The notes: generated by a model not told the origin, from the sequence alone. Positions 45,946 through 55,017 are shown, counted from the stretch's first letter. The stretch is DNA of 61,855 bases from Actinomycetes bacterium (GCA_021779075.1 JAJYBG010000002.1:1-61855), one strand, 5' to 3'. Program-made: numbers and translations.

Positions 45946-45978
45946 GAGGGGGCCGGGGAACACCCCGAGCCCTCCCCG
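45946..45978. terminator. Imperfect hairpin between convergent genes
   Basis: GAGGGGGC-CGGGG and CCCCG-AGCCCTCCCC pair around AACA, between the small-protein gene and mscL. Confidence 0.45.
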
Positions 45979-45988
45979 ATGAGGCTTG

Positions 45989-46393
45989 CTAGTTCTTCTC
46001 CGCGAGCAGGTCACGGATCTGGGTGAGCAGCTGCTCCTGCGTCGGGCCGTCCGGCGCCTTCTCGGTGGGCGCGTTCTTCGCGGCCTGGCGCTCGAGGAAC
46101 TTCGAGTACGGCAGGACGAAGACGAAGTAGACGATTGCCGAGATGACGATAAAGTTGATGACGGCGGCGATGACCGCGCCGAACAGGATGTCCGACTGGC
46201 CGCCCGACACCGTGGGGATCGCGACGACCAGTGCCTTCGACAGGTCGCTGGCGTTGAACACCGCAGCGATGAGCGGATTGATGATGCCCGTGACGATGGC
46301 GGTCACGATCGCCGTGAACGCTGCGCCGATGACGACCGCGGTGGCAAGGCCCACCACGTTGCCCTGCGAGATGAACTCTCTGAAGCCCTTCAC
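45989..46393 (-). CDS. mscL: Large-conductance mechanosensitive channel
   Basis: 134 aa from the GTG at 46393; GAAGGG precedes it. An amphipathic N-terminal helix (MKGFREFISQGNVVGLA), TM1 with AVVIGAAFTAIVTAIV, a periplasmic loop with SGGQSD, TM2 (VINFIVISAIVYFVFV) and a cytoplasmic helix bundle. MscL opens under membrane tension to release osmolytes. Confidence 0.96.
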   Translation of the reverse strand: MKGFREFISQGNVVGLATAVVIGAAFTAIVTAIVTGIINPLIAAVFNASDLSKALVVAIPTVSGGQSDILFGAVIAAVINFIVISAIVYFVFVLPYSKFLERQAAKNAPTEKAPDGPTQEQLLTQIRDLLAEKN

Positions 46394-46457
46394 CACGTTG
46401 CCCTTCTCACACTGAGCCGGGATTCCGACTCGACAGGTGCGTATATATTGCCGGGCT

Positions 46458-46742
46458 TCAGGTCTCAGCGGAAGAGCTGCTCCCGGATGAGGGGGTCGCG
46501 GGCGGCGTCGAACCGGCGCTGCTGTCCGACGAGGTTCCTGATGATGTCCCGGTTCCGTCATGTGACGGGCGGGAATCCGTGCGGTAGAAACCGGAGCCGT
46601 TGAACGTGACACCGAGGTTGCCGAAGACCTTGCGCAGCACGCCGCCGCACTCGGGGCAGGTGGTGAGCGACGCATCCGCGAACGACTGCTGGGTGTCGAA
46701 GGTGTAGCCGCATTCGGTGCATTTGTATGAATAGGTGGGCAC
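46458..46742 (-). CDS. FmdB-type zinc-ribbon protein
   Basis: 94 aa; GAGGAGT precedes the GTG at 46742. PTYSYKCTECGYTFD and TTCPECGG form the FmdB/CxxC zinc ribbon in the first 45 residues. The C-terminal half is Ser/Gly/Thr/Pro-rich and probably disordered. FmdB was named as a formamidase regulator, but most members have unknown roles. It follows the cyclo-ligase gene on the same strand by 8 bases. Confidence 0.9.
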   Translation of the reverse strand: MPTYSYKCTECGYTFDTQQSFADASLTTCPECGGVLRKVFGNLGVTFNGSGFYRTDSRPSHDGTGTSSGTSSDSSAGSTPPATPSSGSSSSAET

Positions 46743-46750
46743 AGGACTCC

Positions 46751-47350
46751 TCAGGGGTTGGGTGCGCGGCGCAGGCGCACGATCCGCGTCGGCGTCACCA
46801 CGCCGTCGACCGGCGCGTCGTGGCGTTCGCGCGGCACGTCGTCGACGAGTTCGCCGTCGAAGAGCACCGCATACACCGGGGGACATTTTTCCATGCTGCC
46901 GAGCGTCTTGTCGAAGTAGCCGCGGCCCCAGCCGAGGCGCATTCCGGTCCGGTCGACGGCCGCGGCCGGCACGAGGATGAGGTCGACGTCGTTGACGGCG
47001 ATGGGGCCGAGCAATTCGCCCTCGGCCTCGGGGAACCCGATTGAGCCGGTGTGCTCGCTCTCGCCGTCGCCGGTCGTCCAGTCGAGCAGCCCGTCGTCGC
47101 GCGATACCGGCAGGAGGGTACGAATGCCCGCCTCGCGGGCCCAGTTGAGGAACGGCCGGGTGTTGGGCTCGTCGACGCCCGAGAGATAGGCCGACACCGA
47201 CGTCGCGTGGTGCTCTGCGACGAGGCGCTGCAGGTTCTCGGTGAGGTGCGCGGTGTCGCGCTCGCGCTCCGTCTGGGTGCGCACTCGCCGCCGTTCGCGC
47301 AGCTCCGCGCGCAGCGCCCGCTTGAGATCAGCGGTCGGGTCGGCAGGCAT
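46751..47350 (-). CDS. 5-formyltetrahydrofolate cyclo-ligase
   Basis: 199 aa from the ATG at 47350, set by the leaderless box. It makes 5,10-methenyl-THF from 5-formyl-THF and ATP. The C-terminal signature GMRLGWGRGYFDKTL, in which Gly and Lys build the ATP site, is intact, as is DLILVPAAAVDRTG. Divergent from galU across 40 bases. Confidence 0.94.
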   Translation of the reverse strand: MPADPTADLKRALRAELRERRRVRTQTERERDTAHLTENLQRLVAEHHATSVSAYLSGVDEPNTRPFLNWAREAGIRTLLPVSRDDGLLDWTTGDGESEHTGSIGFPEAEGELLGPIAVNDVDLILVPAAAVDRTGMRLGWGRGYFDKTLGSMEKCPPVYAVLFDGELVDDVPRERHDAPVDGVVTPTRIVRLRRAPNP

Positions 47351-47356
47351 GCGGCA

Positions 47357-47362
47357 ATGATA
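47357..47362 (-). promoter_or_regulatory. -10 box of leaderless cyclo-ligase gene
   Basis: On the minus strand TATCAT is followed by 6 bases and the ATG at 47350. Confidence 0.55.
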
Positions 47363-47377
47363 CGGGCGGTCGGGCGA

Positions 47378-47383
47378 TAGCCT
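47378..47383 (+). promoter_or_regulatory. -10 box of leaderless galU
   Basis: TAGCCT, 7 bases before the ATG at 47391; back to back with the cyclo-ligase promoter. Confidence 0.55.
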
Positions 47384-47390
47384 TGAGAGC

Positions 47391-48365
47391 ATGAGCGTGC
47401 CCATCGGTCACCCGGTGACGAAGGCCGTGATCCCGGTGGCGGGGCTCGGCACCCGGTTCCTTCCGGCGACGAAGGCGCTGCCGAAGGAGATGCTACCGGT
47501 CGTCGACACCCCGGCCATCCAGTACGTCGTCCATGAGGCGGTCGAGGCGGGCCTGCAGGACGTGCTGCTCGTCACCGGCCGGAACAAGAACGCGCTCGAG
47601 AACCACTTCGATCGCGCCACCGAGCTCGAGCAGATGCTCGAGGCGAAGGGCGACACCGAGAAGCTGTCGCGGGTCAGGTTTTCCACTGATCTCGCCGATA
47701 TCCATTACACCCGCCAGGGCGACCCGAAGGGCCTCGGCCATGCCGTGCTGCGGGCCAAGCGGCATGTCGGTCGCGTGCCGTTCGCGGTGCTCCTCGGCGA
47801 CGACATCATCGACGAGCGGGACATCCTGCTGGCGCGCATGCTCGAGGTGCAGCGCGAGCGCAACACCACCGTCGTCGCGCTGCTCGAGGTGCCGTACAGC
47901 CAGATCCACCTCTACGGCGCAGCCGCCGTCGAGGGCACCGACGAGGAGGACGTGGTGCGCATCACCGGCCTCGTCGAAAAGCCGGATGCCGCGGAGGCGC
48001 CGAGCAACTACGCCATCATCGGGCGCTACGTGCTCCGGCCGGAGATCTTCGACATCCTCGAGCACACCCGTCCGGGCAAGGGCGGCGAGATCCAGCTCAC
48101 CGACGCGCTCCAGGAGCTCGCGGTCGGCCCGGAGGAGAACGGCAAGGTCTACGGCGTCATCTTCCGGGGCCGCCGCTACGACACCGGCGACCGTCTCGAT
48201 TACCTCAAGTCGATCGTGCGCATCGCCGTCGACCGTGAGGACCTCGGCCCCGAGTTCCGCACCTGGCTGCGGGAGTTCGCCGCCGAGCTGCCGGAGAGGC
48301 TCGTCGCGGCGGACGCCCTGCCGGTGCCGAGCACCGGCTCCATTCCCAGTCCGGTCAGCAAGTAG
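47391..48365 (+). CDS. galU: UTP--glucose-1-phosphate uridylyltransferase
   Basis: 324 aa. The nucleotide-binding loop is AGLGTRFLPATKALPKEMLP, with LLGDDII for the metal Asp and GLVEKP for sugar binding. It makes UDP-glucose for cell-wall and glycan synthesis. In many actinobacteria the next genes are glp (a MoeA-like divisome factor), rimJ and sepX/glpR; here rimJ follows after 6 bases and glp is absent. Confidence 0.97.
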   Translation: MSVPIGHPVTKAVIPVAGLGTRFLPATKALPKEMLPVVDTPAIQYVVHEAVEAGLQDVLLVTGRNKNALENHFDRATELEQMLEAKGDTEKLSRVRFSTDLADIHYTRQGDPKGLGHAVLRAKRHVGRVPFAVLLGDDIIDERDILLARMLEVQRERNTTVVALLEVPYSQIHLYGAAAVEGTDEEDVVRITGLVEKPDAAEAPSNYAIIGRYVLRPEIFDILEHTRPGKGGEIQLTDALQELAVGPEENGKVYGVIFRGRRYDTGDRLDYLKSIVRIAVDREDLGPEFRTWLREFAAELPERLVAADALPVPSTGSIPSPVSK

Positions 48366-48371
48366 CGGGCA

Positions 48372-49034
48372 GTGGCGCTGTTCGTCCCGACGTTGACCGA
48401 CGGCGCGCTGACGGTGCGCCCGATCCGGGTGCGCGACGCTCGGGCGCTCGAGCGGGAACTCACCGACAACCGCCCGTGGCTGCGCCCGTGGGAGGCGACG
48501 AGCCCGCACGGATTCACGGGGTCCGACACTCGCGCCGGCATCCGCTCGCTCCTCGCCAACGCGCGCGAAGGACACGGGTTGCCGTTCGCGCTCGACGTGG
48601 GTGGTGAGTTCGCCGGACAGCTCAACGTGTCGTCGGTGAGCTACGGTTCGCTCTCCAGCGCGACGATCGGCTACTGGATCTCGGAGCGCTTCGCGGGCCG
48701 CGGCTACACGCCGGCCGCGGTGGCGCTGGCGACGGACTTCTGCTTCTTCCAGCTCGGCCTGCATCGCATGGAGATCTGCATCCGGCCCGAGAACGCGCCG
48801 TCGCTGCGGGTGGTCGAGAAGCTCGGATTCCGCTACGAGGGCCTGCGCCGGCGGTATATCCACATCAACGGTGACTGGCGCGACCACTTCTGCTTCGCGC
48901 TCGTCGTCGAGGAGGTGCGGCAGGGTGTCCTGCAGCGCTGGCGGACGGGAGCTGCCCCCGAGGGCGCGGCGCGCGTGCCGGATGCCGATCGTGAGGCTGC
49001 GCTGCACCCGCTCCCCATCATCACGCGGCCGTAG
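48372..49034 (+). CDS. GNAT-family N-acetyltransferase, RimJ-like
   Basis: 220 aa from a GTG. The GNAT fold is seen in LTVRPIRVRDARALERELT, ATIGYWISERFAGRGY (acetyl-CoA pyrophosphate loop) and ENAPSLRVVEKLGFRYEG. RimJ/RimL-type enzymes acetylate protein N-termini or amines. The galU-rimJ-sepX order supports this branch; the true substrate is unknown. Confidence 0.9.
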   Translation: MALFVPTLTDGALTVRPIRVRDARALERELTDNRPWLRPWEATSPHGFTGSDTRAGIRSLLANAREGHGLPFALDVGGEFAGQLNVSSVSYGSLSSATIGYWISERFAGRGYTPAAVALATDFCFFQLGLHRMEICIRPENAPSLRVVEKLGFRYEGLRRRYIHINGDWRDHFCFALVVEEVRQGVLQRWRTGAAPEGAARVPDADREAALHPLPIITRP

Positions 49035-49130
49035 CGCCCGCGAGCCGCTGAAATCGTGGTCCTCGGCTTGTCAGAGGCATGAATTGCGGCCTTTCGGCGT
49101 GGGTGGCGAGGCTGTCGGACATCCCGGTCG

Positions 49131-49136
49131 TAGCTT
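49131..49136 (+). promoter_or_regulatory. -10 box of leaderless sepX/glpR gene
   Basis: TAGCTT is followed by 6 bases and the ATG at 49143. Confidence 0.55.
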
Positions 49137-49142
49137 CTGATC

Positions 49143-50264
49143 ATGGGGAGCAACCTGCTCAGCGGCGGCCTGGTGATCGTGGTCGCCGCCGTGCTGTGGC
49201 TGCTCTACCTCATTCCGACCTGGCTGCGCCGCCGCGAGTACTCCGCGACCGAGCGCAACGCCGTCAAGCTGCAGCAGACCCTGCGCATTCTCGCGCAGGC
49301 CGCCGAGGTGCCCGAGCCCGTGGCGAACGAGGCGAGGGCCAGGCGAATGGCCGTGACGCAGCGCGCACTGCGCAAGGTCGAAAAGCTCGAGTCCCGCAAG
49401 GACCGGCTGCACGCGGAGAAGCTCGCCAAGGCCGAGGCGGAGCTGCGCGCGTCCGAGCGCGCTCGCGCGGAAGCGGTCGCGCGCGCCGAAGCCGCAGCAG
49501 AGGCCGAGGTCCGCGCCTGGGCGGAGGCCGAGGCTCGTGCCCGCGCTGCTGCCCGCCAGGCCAAGATCGACGCGGCCGTCCGCGCCGCTCGCGAGGCCGG
49601 GGTGCACACCGCGAAGGGCTCGTCGTCGGCGCGGGCCGCCAGGCGCGGCCGGCTCGGGGCATCCGGGTTCCTGGCCGTCGGGGTCGCCGGGGCCGTGCTC
49701 TCCGTCGTGTTCGGCCTCAGCTCGGTTTTCGCGCTGGTCGGCGGATTGCTCGCACTCGCCGCGGTCGCCGTGCTCGCCGCGATCGCGAACCGCCAGGCCG
49801 CTGCGCGAGCGGCTGCGGCCGCGATTCGCCGCAGCGGAAGGTCGGTCCCCCCGGGTGCCGTGTACGACCACGCGTTCCGCGACGAGGGCGTCGCCGTCGA
49901 GCGGCACGCCGAGGCCGAGACGTGGACGCCGCAGCCGCTGCCGCGCCCTCTGCACCTCGCGCGCGGCACGGTCGCGGCGAGCACGATGGCGGCGGTCACG
50001 GCTGCCGCCGAACTGCGGCGGGCGCAGGTCCGCGCTGAGATCGAGGCGAGGTACTCGTCGCTCGGCGCCGAGGTGACACCGCTTCCTACTGCACCCCGTC
50101 GGCCAACTGGCGTGCAGAGCGTGCCACTGGAGACCACGGCCGCCCCCGGTGCCGGCCCGCAGCAATCCGCCCTCGCCGCGCGTTTGGCTGCCATGGGTGT
50201 CGTCGGCGACGGTGCGACCGAGTCCATCGACGTTGCGGCCGCCCTGGTGCGTCGCCGGGCGTAG
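49143..50264 (+). CDS. Divisome membrane protein, SepX/GlpR type
   Basis: 373 aa. An N-terminal membrane helix (LVIVVAAVLWLLYLIP) is followed by WLRRREYSATERNA, the usual start of the family. A long Ala/Glu/Arg-rich coiled coil comes next (about 70-155), then two more membrane helices (about 175-218) and a disordered cytoplasmic tail. In Streptomyces and Corynebacterium this protein supports the division ring and binds Glp. Position after galU and rimJ agrees. The length of coiled coil is larger than I would expect. Confidence 0.8.
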   Translation: MGSNLLSGGLVIVVAAVLWLLYLIPTWLRRREYSATERNAVKLQQTLRILAQAAEVPEPVANEARARRMAVTQRALRKVEKLESRKDRLHAEKLAKAEAELRASERARAEAVARAEAAAEAEVRAWAEAEARARAAARQAKIDAAVRAAREAGVHTAKGSSSARAARRGRLGASGFLAVGVAGAVLSVVFGLSSVFALVGGLLALAAVAVLAAIANRQAAARAAAAAIRRSGRSVPPGAVYDHAFRDEGVAVERHAEAETWTPQPLPRPLHLARGTVAASTMAAVTAAAELRRAQVRAEIEARYSSLGAEVTPLPTAPRRPTGVQSVPLETTAAPGAGPQQSALAARLAAMGVVGDGATESIDVAAALVRRRA

Positions 50265-50363
50265 CGTCATTTCGCTCGCTCGTCGACGGGCGTGCAGCCC
50301 GGGCGGATGCCTGGGCATCCGCCCGAGCCGACCTTGCCCCCGTGATAGCCTCTTTAGGCACTT

Positions 50364-50439
50364 GGGCCCTTGGCGCAGTTGGTAGCGCGTCTCGTTCGCA
50401 ATGAGAAGGTCAGGAGTTCGAATCTCCTAGGGTCCACCA
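50364..50439 (+). tRNA. tRNA-Ala (anticodon CGC)
   Basis: 76 bases with CCA encoded. Acceptor GGGCCCT with AGGGTCC, anticodon loop TTCGCAA giving CGC, T-arm GGAG-TTCGAAT-CTCC. It reads GCG Ala codons. Confidence 0.94.
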
Positions 50440-50533
50440 TATGAGGCCTACTGGAATCGGCGTCCTCGTGACCGCCGCGGAGTAGCGCCAGAGCTAGAGA
50501 TAGCAGAGATAGAGCAGAAAATCCGTACTGGTT

Positions 50534-50560
50534 GAGCCGCCCTTCGGAGCGGCTTTCTCG
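50534..50560 (+). terminator. Hairpin after tRNA-Ala
   Basis: AGCCGC and GCGGCT around CCTTCGGA, followed by TTCTC. Confidence 0.65.
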
Positions 50561-50566
50561 GTCTCT

Positions 50567-50598
50567 GTGGTGCTGTGGTGCTGTGGTGCTTTGGTGCT
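50567..50598 (+). repeat. 8-bp tandem repeat, four copies
   Basis: GTGGTGCT three times, then TTGGTGCT. No gene spans it. Confidence 0.7.
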
Positions 50599-51065
50599 GT
50601 GTATCAGATCGACGGTGGATCTGGTGCCGGCGCATTCAGTTGATTCGGCCTTCGAAAGTGACTGCGAAGACGTTGTGCGCGGGCTTCCGCCTCGTCGCCC
50701 GGCGTGTTGTCAACGACGGTTGAAATCTGACAGACCCCTTTTCGTCGGCGAAAGTTGACCCCTCGGGTCGTGTTTCTAGTGGTCGGCCGCGCTGGTTGCG
50801 GGCGGGTGTCCCACCGTCGACGACGCCGCGGTCAGCGGCACGACGTTCAACTGCGGGCGTAGACCTTCTTCCTGAGCATCCGGCACCCCGCGCGGAGCAG
50901 GGCGAGCCTGGCGGCATCGGGGAGGCTGATGGCAAGAAGGTTGAAACCGCAGCGCGCTGACTCGGGGGTGTCGAGAGGGGCGGCCCCGAGTGCGCACCTC
51001 GGCGGCTGCGGCGCAACGGCCCCTCGGACGAGCGGCCTGATCCGTCGGAGGCGTGGCGAGGTCCG

Positions 51066-52265
51066 TCAGGCCCGCGTCAGCACGAGCGAGACGTTGTGGC
51101 CGCCGAATCCGAACGCGTTGACGAGCGCCGCCTGGAAGTCGCCCTCGCGCGTGCGTCGGATGACATCGACCTCGATCTCCGGGTCGGACTCGTCCGCGTT
51201 GATCGTCCCCGGCACGCGGCCGTCACGCAGCGCCTGCGTCGCGACCAAGGCCCCGAGCGCGCCGGATGCGCCGAGCAGGTGGCCGACCATCGACTTCGTC
51301 GAGGTGACCGACGTGCGACCCACCGCCGACACGATGGCGCGGCTCTCGTTCGCGTCGCCGAGCGGGGTCGAGGTTGCGTGCGCGTGCACGAACGAGATGT
51401 CGTCGGGACCGAGCCCGGCCGAACGCAGCGCGAGCGACATCGTGCGCGCCTGGTTCTCCGGGTCGGCGGACACGATGTTGAATGCGTCGGACGTGAGCGC
51501 TGCTCCCTCCAGGAATGCATGGATGGGGACGCCCCGCGCCCTGGCGTGGTCCTCTCGTTCGAGCACCAGCACCGCAGCGCCTTCGCCGAGTACGAAGCCG
51601 TCACGGCCGGCGGCGAATGGGCGGGACGCCGCCGTCGGATCGTCGTTCCGCGTGGAGAGGGCGCCGGTCTGCGCGAGGGCGGCAAGGGTGAGATCGGCCA
51701 CGCACGCGTCGGCACCGCCCGCGAGCACGACATCGGCGTCCCCCGCGAGGATCATCTGTCTCGCCATCAGGATGGCCTCGGAGCCGGACGCGCAGGCGCT
51801 CACGGGCGCGCGCGCACCGGCCCTTGCGCCGACGTCTATCGAGAGCCATGCTGCCGCGCCGTTGCCCATCATCATCGTCACCGTGTGCGGCGAGACCCGG
51901 CGCGGGCCTGCGTCCCTGAGGCGTTCGGTCTGCTCGAGCATGCTCGTCAAGCCACCGATCGCCGAGCCGACCACGACGGCGACCCGATCACGATCCGTCT
52001 CCGGGGTTCCTGCGTGCCGCCAGGCCTCGCGCCCCGCGAGAAGCGCGAACTGCTCGACCCGATCCATACGGCGCTGCTCGCGGACGGTGAGCCCGAGCAG
52101 TGCCTCGGCGCCGACGGTCGCCGCCAGCCGCACCGGCAGTGGCTCCGCCCATGGCTCGTCGAGCGCCGTCACACCCGATCGTCCATCGACGAGTGCGGCC
52201 CAGGTGGACGCAGCATCGCCGCCGACCGGAGTGACCGCGCCGAAACCGGTGATCGCGACTCGCAC
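51066..52265 (-). CDS. Beta-ketoacyl-ACP synthase II-like (FabF type)
   Basis: 399 aa. KAS I/II-type thiolase fold with Cys in SACASGSEA, His in HAHATSTPLGD and His in MVGHLLGASGA; the active-site Cys-His-His set is complete. It elongates acyl-ACP with malonyl-ACP. No acyl carrier protein or FabG lies beside it. Divergent from an MDR reductase across 66 bases. It may be a special elongation enzyme of the accessory region rather than the main FabF. Confidence 0.88.
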   Translation of the reverse strand: MRVAITGFGAVTPVGGDAASTWAALVDGRSGVTALDEPWAEPLPVRLAATVGAEALLGLTVREQRRMDRVEQFALLAGREAWRHAGTPETDRDRVAVVVGSAIGGLTSMLEQTERLRDAGPRRVSPHTVTMMMGNGAAAWLSIDVGARAGARAPVSACASGSEAILMARQMILAGDADVVLAGGADACVADLTLAALAQTGALSTRNDDPTAASRPFAAGRDGFVLGEGAAVLVLEREDHARARGVPIHAFLEGAALTSDAFNIVSADPENQARTMSLALRSAGLGPDDISFVHAHATSTPLGDANESRAIVSAVGRTSVTSTKSMVGHLLGASGALGALVATQALRDGRVPGTINADESDPEIEVDVIRRTREGDFQAALVNAFGFGGHNVSLVLTRA

Positions 52266-52271
52266 ACGATT

Positions 52272-52277
52272 ATCCTA
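52272..52277 (-). promoter_or_regulatory. -10 box of leaderless fabF-like gene
   Basis: On the minus strand TAGGAT is followed by 6 bases and the GTG at 52265. Confidence 0.55.
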
Positions 52278-52331
52278 AGAGCGCCGGAGCGGGAAGGTTC
52301 GTTCCGCCCCGCATGACGAGGAAGGAGCGGG

Positions 52332-53318
52332 ATGCGGGCGATCGTCGTCGACCGACTCGGCGGCCCCGATGCGATCCACGTCGGCGACATGCCCGGGCCG
52401 GTCGGCAGCCACGAGCGGGCCGACGGGATGCGGGTGCTCGTCGATGTTCGTGCGGCCGGTTTGTCCCCGATCGACGTGCTCCAGTCGCGCGGCGCCTACC
52501 AGTACGGCGCGCCGCCGCCCTATGCGCCTGGGAGCGAGGTCGCCGGAGTGGTTCGGGAGGCCGATCCGGGCTCCGGATTCGCCCCTGGTGACCGGGTCGC
52601 GGGCGTCGTCTTCTGGGGAGCGCTCGCCGAACGCTGTCTCGTCGCTCCCAAGTACACGATCCGCCTTCCGGGCACGGTGTCGTTCGCGGAGGGCGCCGCC
52701 GTGTATCTCAACTACTCGACCGCCTGGTACGCCTACTATCGCGCCGCAGTCCAGCCCGGGCAGACCGTTCTCGTCCATGGCGCAGCCGGCGGCGTCGGCG
52801 CCGCGGTGCTCGACCTCGCAACGCAGTTCGGCGCGCGCGCCATCGCCGTGGTCTCCAGTGACGCGAAGGCGGCCTTCGCCGAGCAGGCCGGCGCGTGGGC
52901 GGTCGTCCGCAGCGATACCAACTGGCTCGAGCGGGTGCGCGAACTCACCGGCGGACGAGGCGTCGACGCAGTGCTCGATCCGGTCGGCGGAGACCGGTTC
53001 ACCGACTCCCTGCGCGCGCTGCGGATCGGCGGCACCCTCGTCGTGATCGGTTTCGTCGGCGGAGGCATCCCCGAGGTTCGCGTGAACCGCCTCCTGCTGC
53101 GCAACCTCACGATCACCGGCATCTCCCTGGACACCATGGACCAGGAGCATCCGGGCACGCTCGTCATGGTCCGAGACGCCGTCCAGCGGCTCCTCGACAC
53201 CGGGATGCTTCACCCGCAGGTGGGAGCGAGGTTTCCGTTCGATCGCGCCGCCGACGCGGTACGGCTCCTCGAGCGCGGCACGACGATCGGCAAGGTCATC
53301 GTGGACGTCTCGAACTGA
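52332..53318 (+). CDS. Quinone oxidoreductase-like MDR reductase
   Basis: 328 aa; GAGGAAGGAG precedes the ATG. Medium-chain reductase fold: GAPPPYAPGSEVAGVV, then the NADPH loop VLVHGAAGGVGAAVLDLA and TGGRGVDAVLDPVGG. No zinc-binding Cys pattern, so it belongs to the zinc-free quinone reductase/enoyl reductase branch. It probably reduces an enone or enoyl-CoA with NADPH. Converges with the acyl-CoA ligase, with 7 bases between. Confidence 0.9.
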   Translation: MRAIVVDRLGGPDAIHVGDMPGPVGSHERADGMRVLVDVRAAGLSPIDVLQSRGAYQYGAPPPYAPGSEVAGVVREADPGSGFAPGDRVAGVVFWGALAERCLVAPKYTIRLPGTVSFAEGAAVYLNYSTAWYAYYRAAVQPGQTVLVHGAAGGVGAAVLDLATQFGARAIAVVSSDAKAAFAEQAGAWAVVRSDTNWLERVRELTGGRGVDAVLDPVGGDRFTDSLRALRIGGTLVVIGFVGGGIPEVRVNRLLLRNLTITGISLDTMDQEHPGTLVMVRDAVQRLLDTGMLHPQVGARFPFDRAADAVRLLERGTTIGKVIVDVSN

Positions 53319-53325
53319 GCCCCGA

Positions 53326-55017
53326 TCAGGCCCGGATGACGCCCTCCTCCTTGAGCTTGTCCGCGATCATTTCGCGCAACAGGTTCTTGCGGACCTTGCC
53401 GACGGCGGTCATGGGCAGAGATTCCATGATCTCCAGACGCTCGGGCAGTTTCTGCACCGCGACACGCTGCTCGCGCAGGAAGCCGGTCACCACTTCGAGC
53501 GTCAGGTCGTAGCCCTCGTTCACGACGACGAACGCGCACGCCTTCTCACCCAACCGCGGGTCCGGCATCGCGACGACGGCGATCTCACGGATCGCCGGGT
53601 GGCCGCTGAGCAGATCCTCGACCTCGCGGGCGCTGATGTTCAGACCGCCACGGATGATGATGTCCTTCACCCGGCCGCTCACCCGCACGAATCCGGCCTC
53701 GTCGACGTAGCCGAGGTCGCCGGACTTCGAGAACCCGTCGGCCGTGTAGCTGAGTTCGGTCTCAGCGGGCTCCCGGTAGTAACCGAGCATGAGAGACGGA
53801 CCGCGGAAGGCGATATCCCCTTCCTCGCCGATCGGCACCTCGACATCGTCGGGGCCGACGATCTTCAGCAGCCCGCCCGGAATGACGCGGCCGTCCGAGG
53901 TCACCGAGCGCTCAGGCGGATCGTTCGGCCTGCATATCGTCGTGGCGAGGTTCTCCGTGCGCCCGTACAGGCTCAGTGTGGCGAGGTCCGGGAACAGCGC
54001 GCGCGCGGCCTGTACGACCGGGCCGGGGATCGGCGCACCCGCGCAGACCCAGTAGCGCATGGTCGAAACATCGTGCCGACCCTCCTCATAGGCCTCCATC
54101 AACGTGGTGAGGAACGTCGTCGCGGTGAAGGCGAACGTGCAACCGTACCGCTCGATGCGCCGCAGTCCGTCGTCGGCGTCCCACACCGGCTGGAAATGGG
54201 TGCCGGCGCCGGCGACGAGCGGTATGACGATCCCGACCACCAGGCCCGTCGAGTGCGCGACCGGCGAAGGATTGAAGACCACGTCGTCCGGCGTGATCTC
54301 GAGTACATCGATCACCGCTCTCGCGGCTGAGTGCAAGGTGTTGAACGTGTGATAGCAGCCCTTCGGGCGGGAGGTCGTGCCGGAGGTGTACACGAGGAGA
54401 CATCCATCGTCTGCCGTCGCCGTGGCGCCGAGCGCCGCATCCAGTTCCTCGACGTCGCCTTCAGCGAACAACGTGTCGAACGCGATGAAGTCGTCCGCAA
54501 GCACCGGGTCGTCCGAACGCACGATCACGACATCGCGTAGCGCCGGCGCGCTCGGGCGCAACTCACGGTACAGCTCGCCGTAGGAGAACTTGTGGAAGAA
54601 CGCCGGGCCGATCACCACGACCGCCTCGGAGTGGCGCAGGATGTAGCCGACCTCCTCCTTCCGGAAAATCGGCATGATCGGCACGAGGATCGCGCCGAGG
54701 CGCGACAGGGCGAGCATGATCGTCACGAACTCAGCCCAGTTGGGCAGCTGCACCGCGACGCGGTCGCCGCGTTCGACACCAAGCGACCTCAGGCCGACCG
54801 CAAGTCGCACGACATCGTCGCGGAGGCTGCCGTAAGTGGCCGTCACTGTGCCGTCCGAGACGAACACGCGCTCCGGATGCTGCGCGGCCCCCGCCTTCAA
54901 AAAGTCGTACAGTACGCGGTCCTGCCACCAGCCCTCTGCGTAGTACCGGTCACGGTCTGCCGCAGTGTGCGGACCGAGGTCATGCGGTTGAGAGTCCTGA
55001 CTAGTGTGCACGGTCAT
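53326..55017 (-). CDS. Acyl-CoA ligase (AMP-forming)
   Basis: 563 aa; AAGGAGGG precedes the ATG. Adenylate-forming fold: VYTSGTTSRPKGCYHT is the AMP motif, SLYGRTENL the A5-like motif with the adenine-contact Glu, SGDLGYVDEAGFVRVSGRVKD the hinge region and GKVRKN the catalytic Lys near the end. It most resembles the cyclohexanecarboxylate/fatty-acid ligase branch. It would activate a free acid to acyl-CoA, the usual first step of the neighbouring CoA genes. Lies 87 bases downstream of the FabH-like gene. Confidence 0.92.
   Translation of the reverse strand: MTVHTSQDSQPHDLGPHTAADRDRYYAEGWWQDRVLYDFLKAGAAQHPERVFVSDGTVTATYGSLRDDVVRLAVGLRSLGVERGDRVAVQLPNWAEFVTIMLALSRLGAILVPIMPIFRKEEVGYILRHSEAVVVIGPAFFHKFSYGELYRELRPSAPALRDVVIVRSDDPVLADDFIAFDTLFAEGDVEELDAALGATATADDGCLLVYTSGTTSRPKGCYHTFNTLHSAARAVIDVLEITPDDVVFNPSPVAHSTGLVVGIVIPLVAGAGTHFQPVWDADDGLRRIERYGCTFAFTATTFLTTLMEAYEEGRHDVSTMRYWVCAGAPIPGPVVQAARALFPDLATLSLYGRTENLATTICRPNDPPERSVTSDGRVIPGGLLKIVGPDDVEVPIGEEGDIAFRGPSLMLGYYREPAETELSYTADGFSKSGDLGYVDEAGFVRVSGRVKDIIIRGGLNISAREVEDLLSGHPAIREIAVVAMPDPRLGEKACAFVVVNEGYDLTLEVVTGFLREQRVAVQKLPERLEIMESLPMTAVGKVRKNLLREMIADKLKEEGVIRA

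Larger units (their letters stand above)
50440..51065. other. Gene-free stretch after tRNA-Ala
   Basis: About 625 bases without a convincing gene. It has a hairpin and a short tandem repeat (listed separately). GGCGAAAGTTGACCCC at 50747-50762 is like the ends of actinobacterial IS21-type elements, and the minus strand at 50840-50880 reads MLRKKVYAR, so this may be insertion-sequence debris. Small open frames here have no protein-like composition. Confidence 0.4.
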
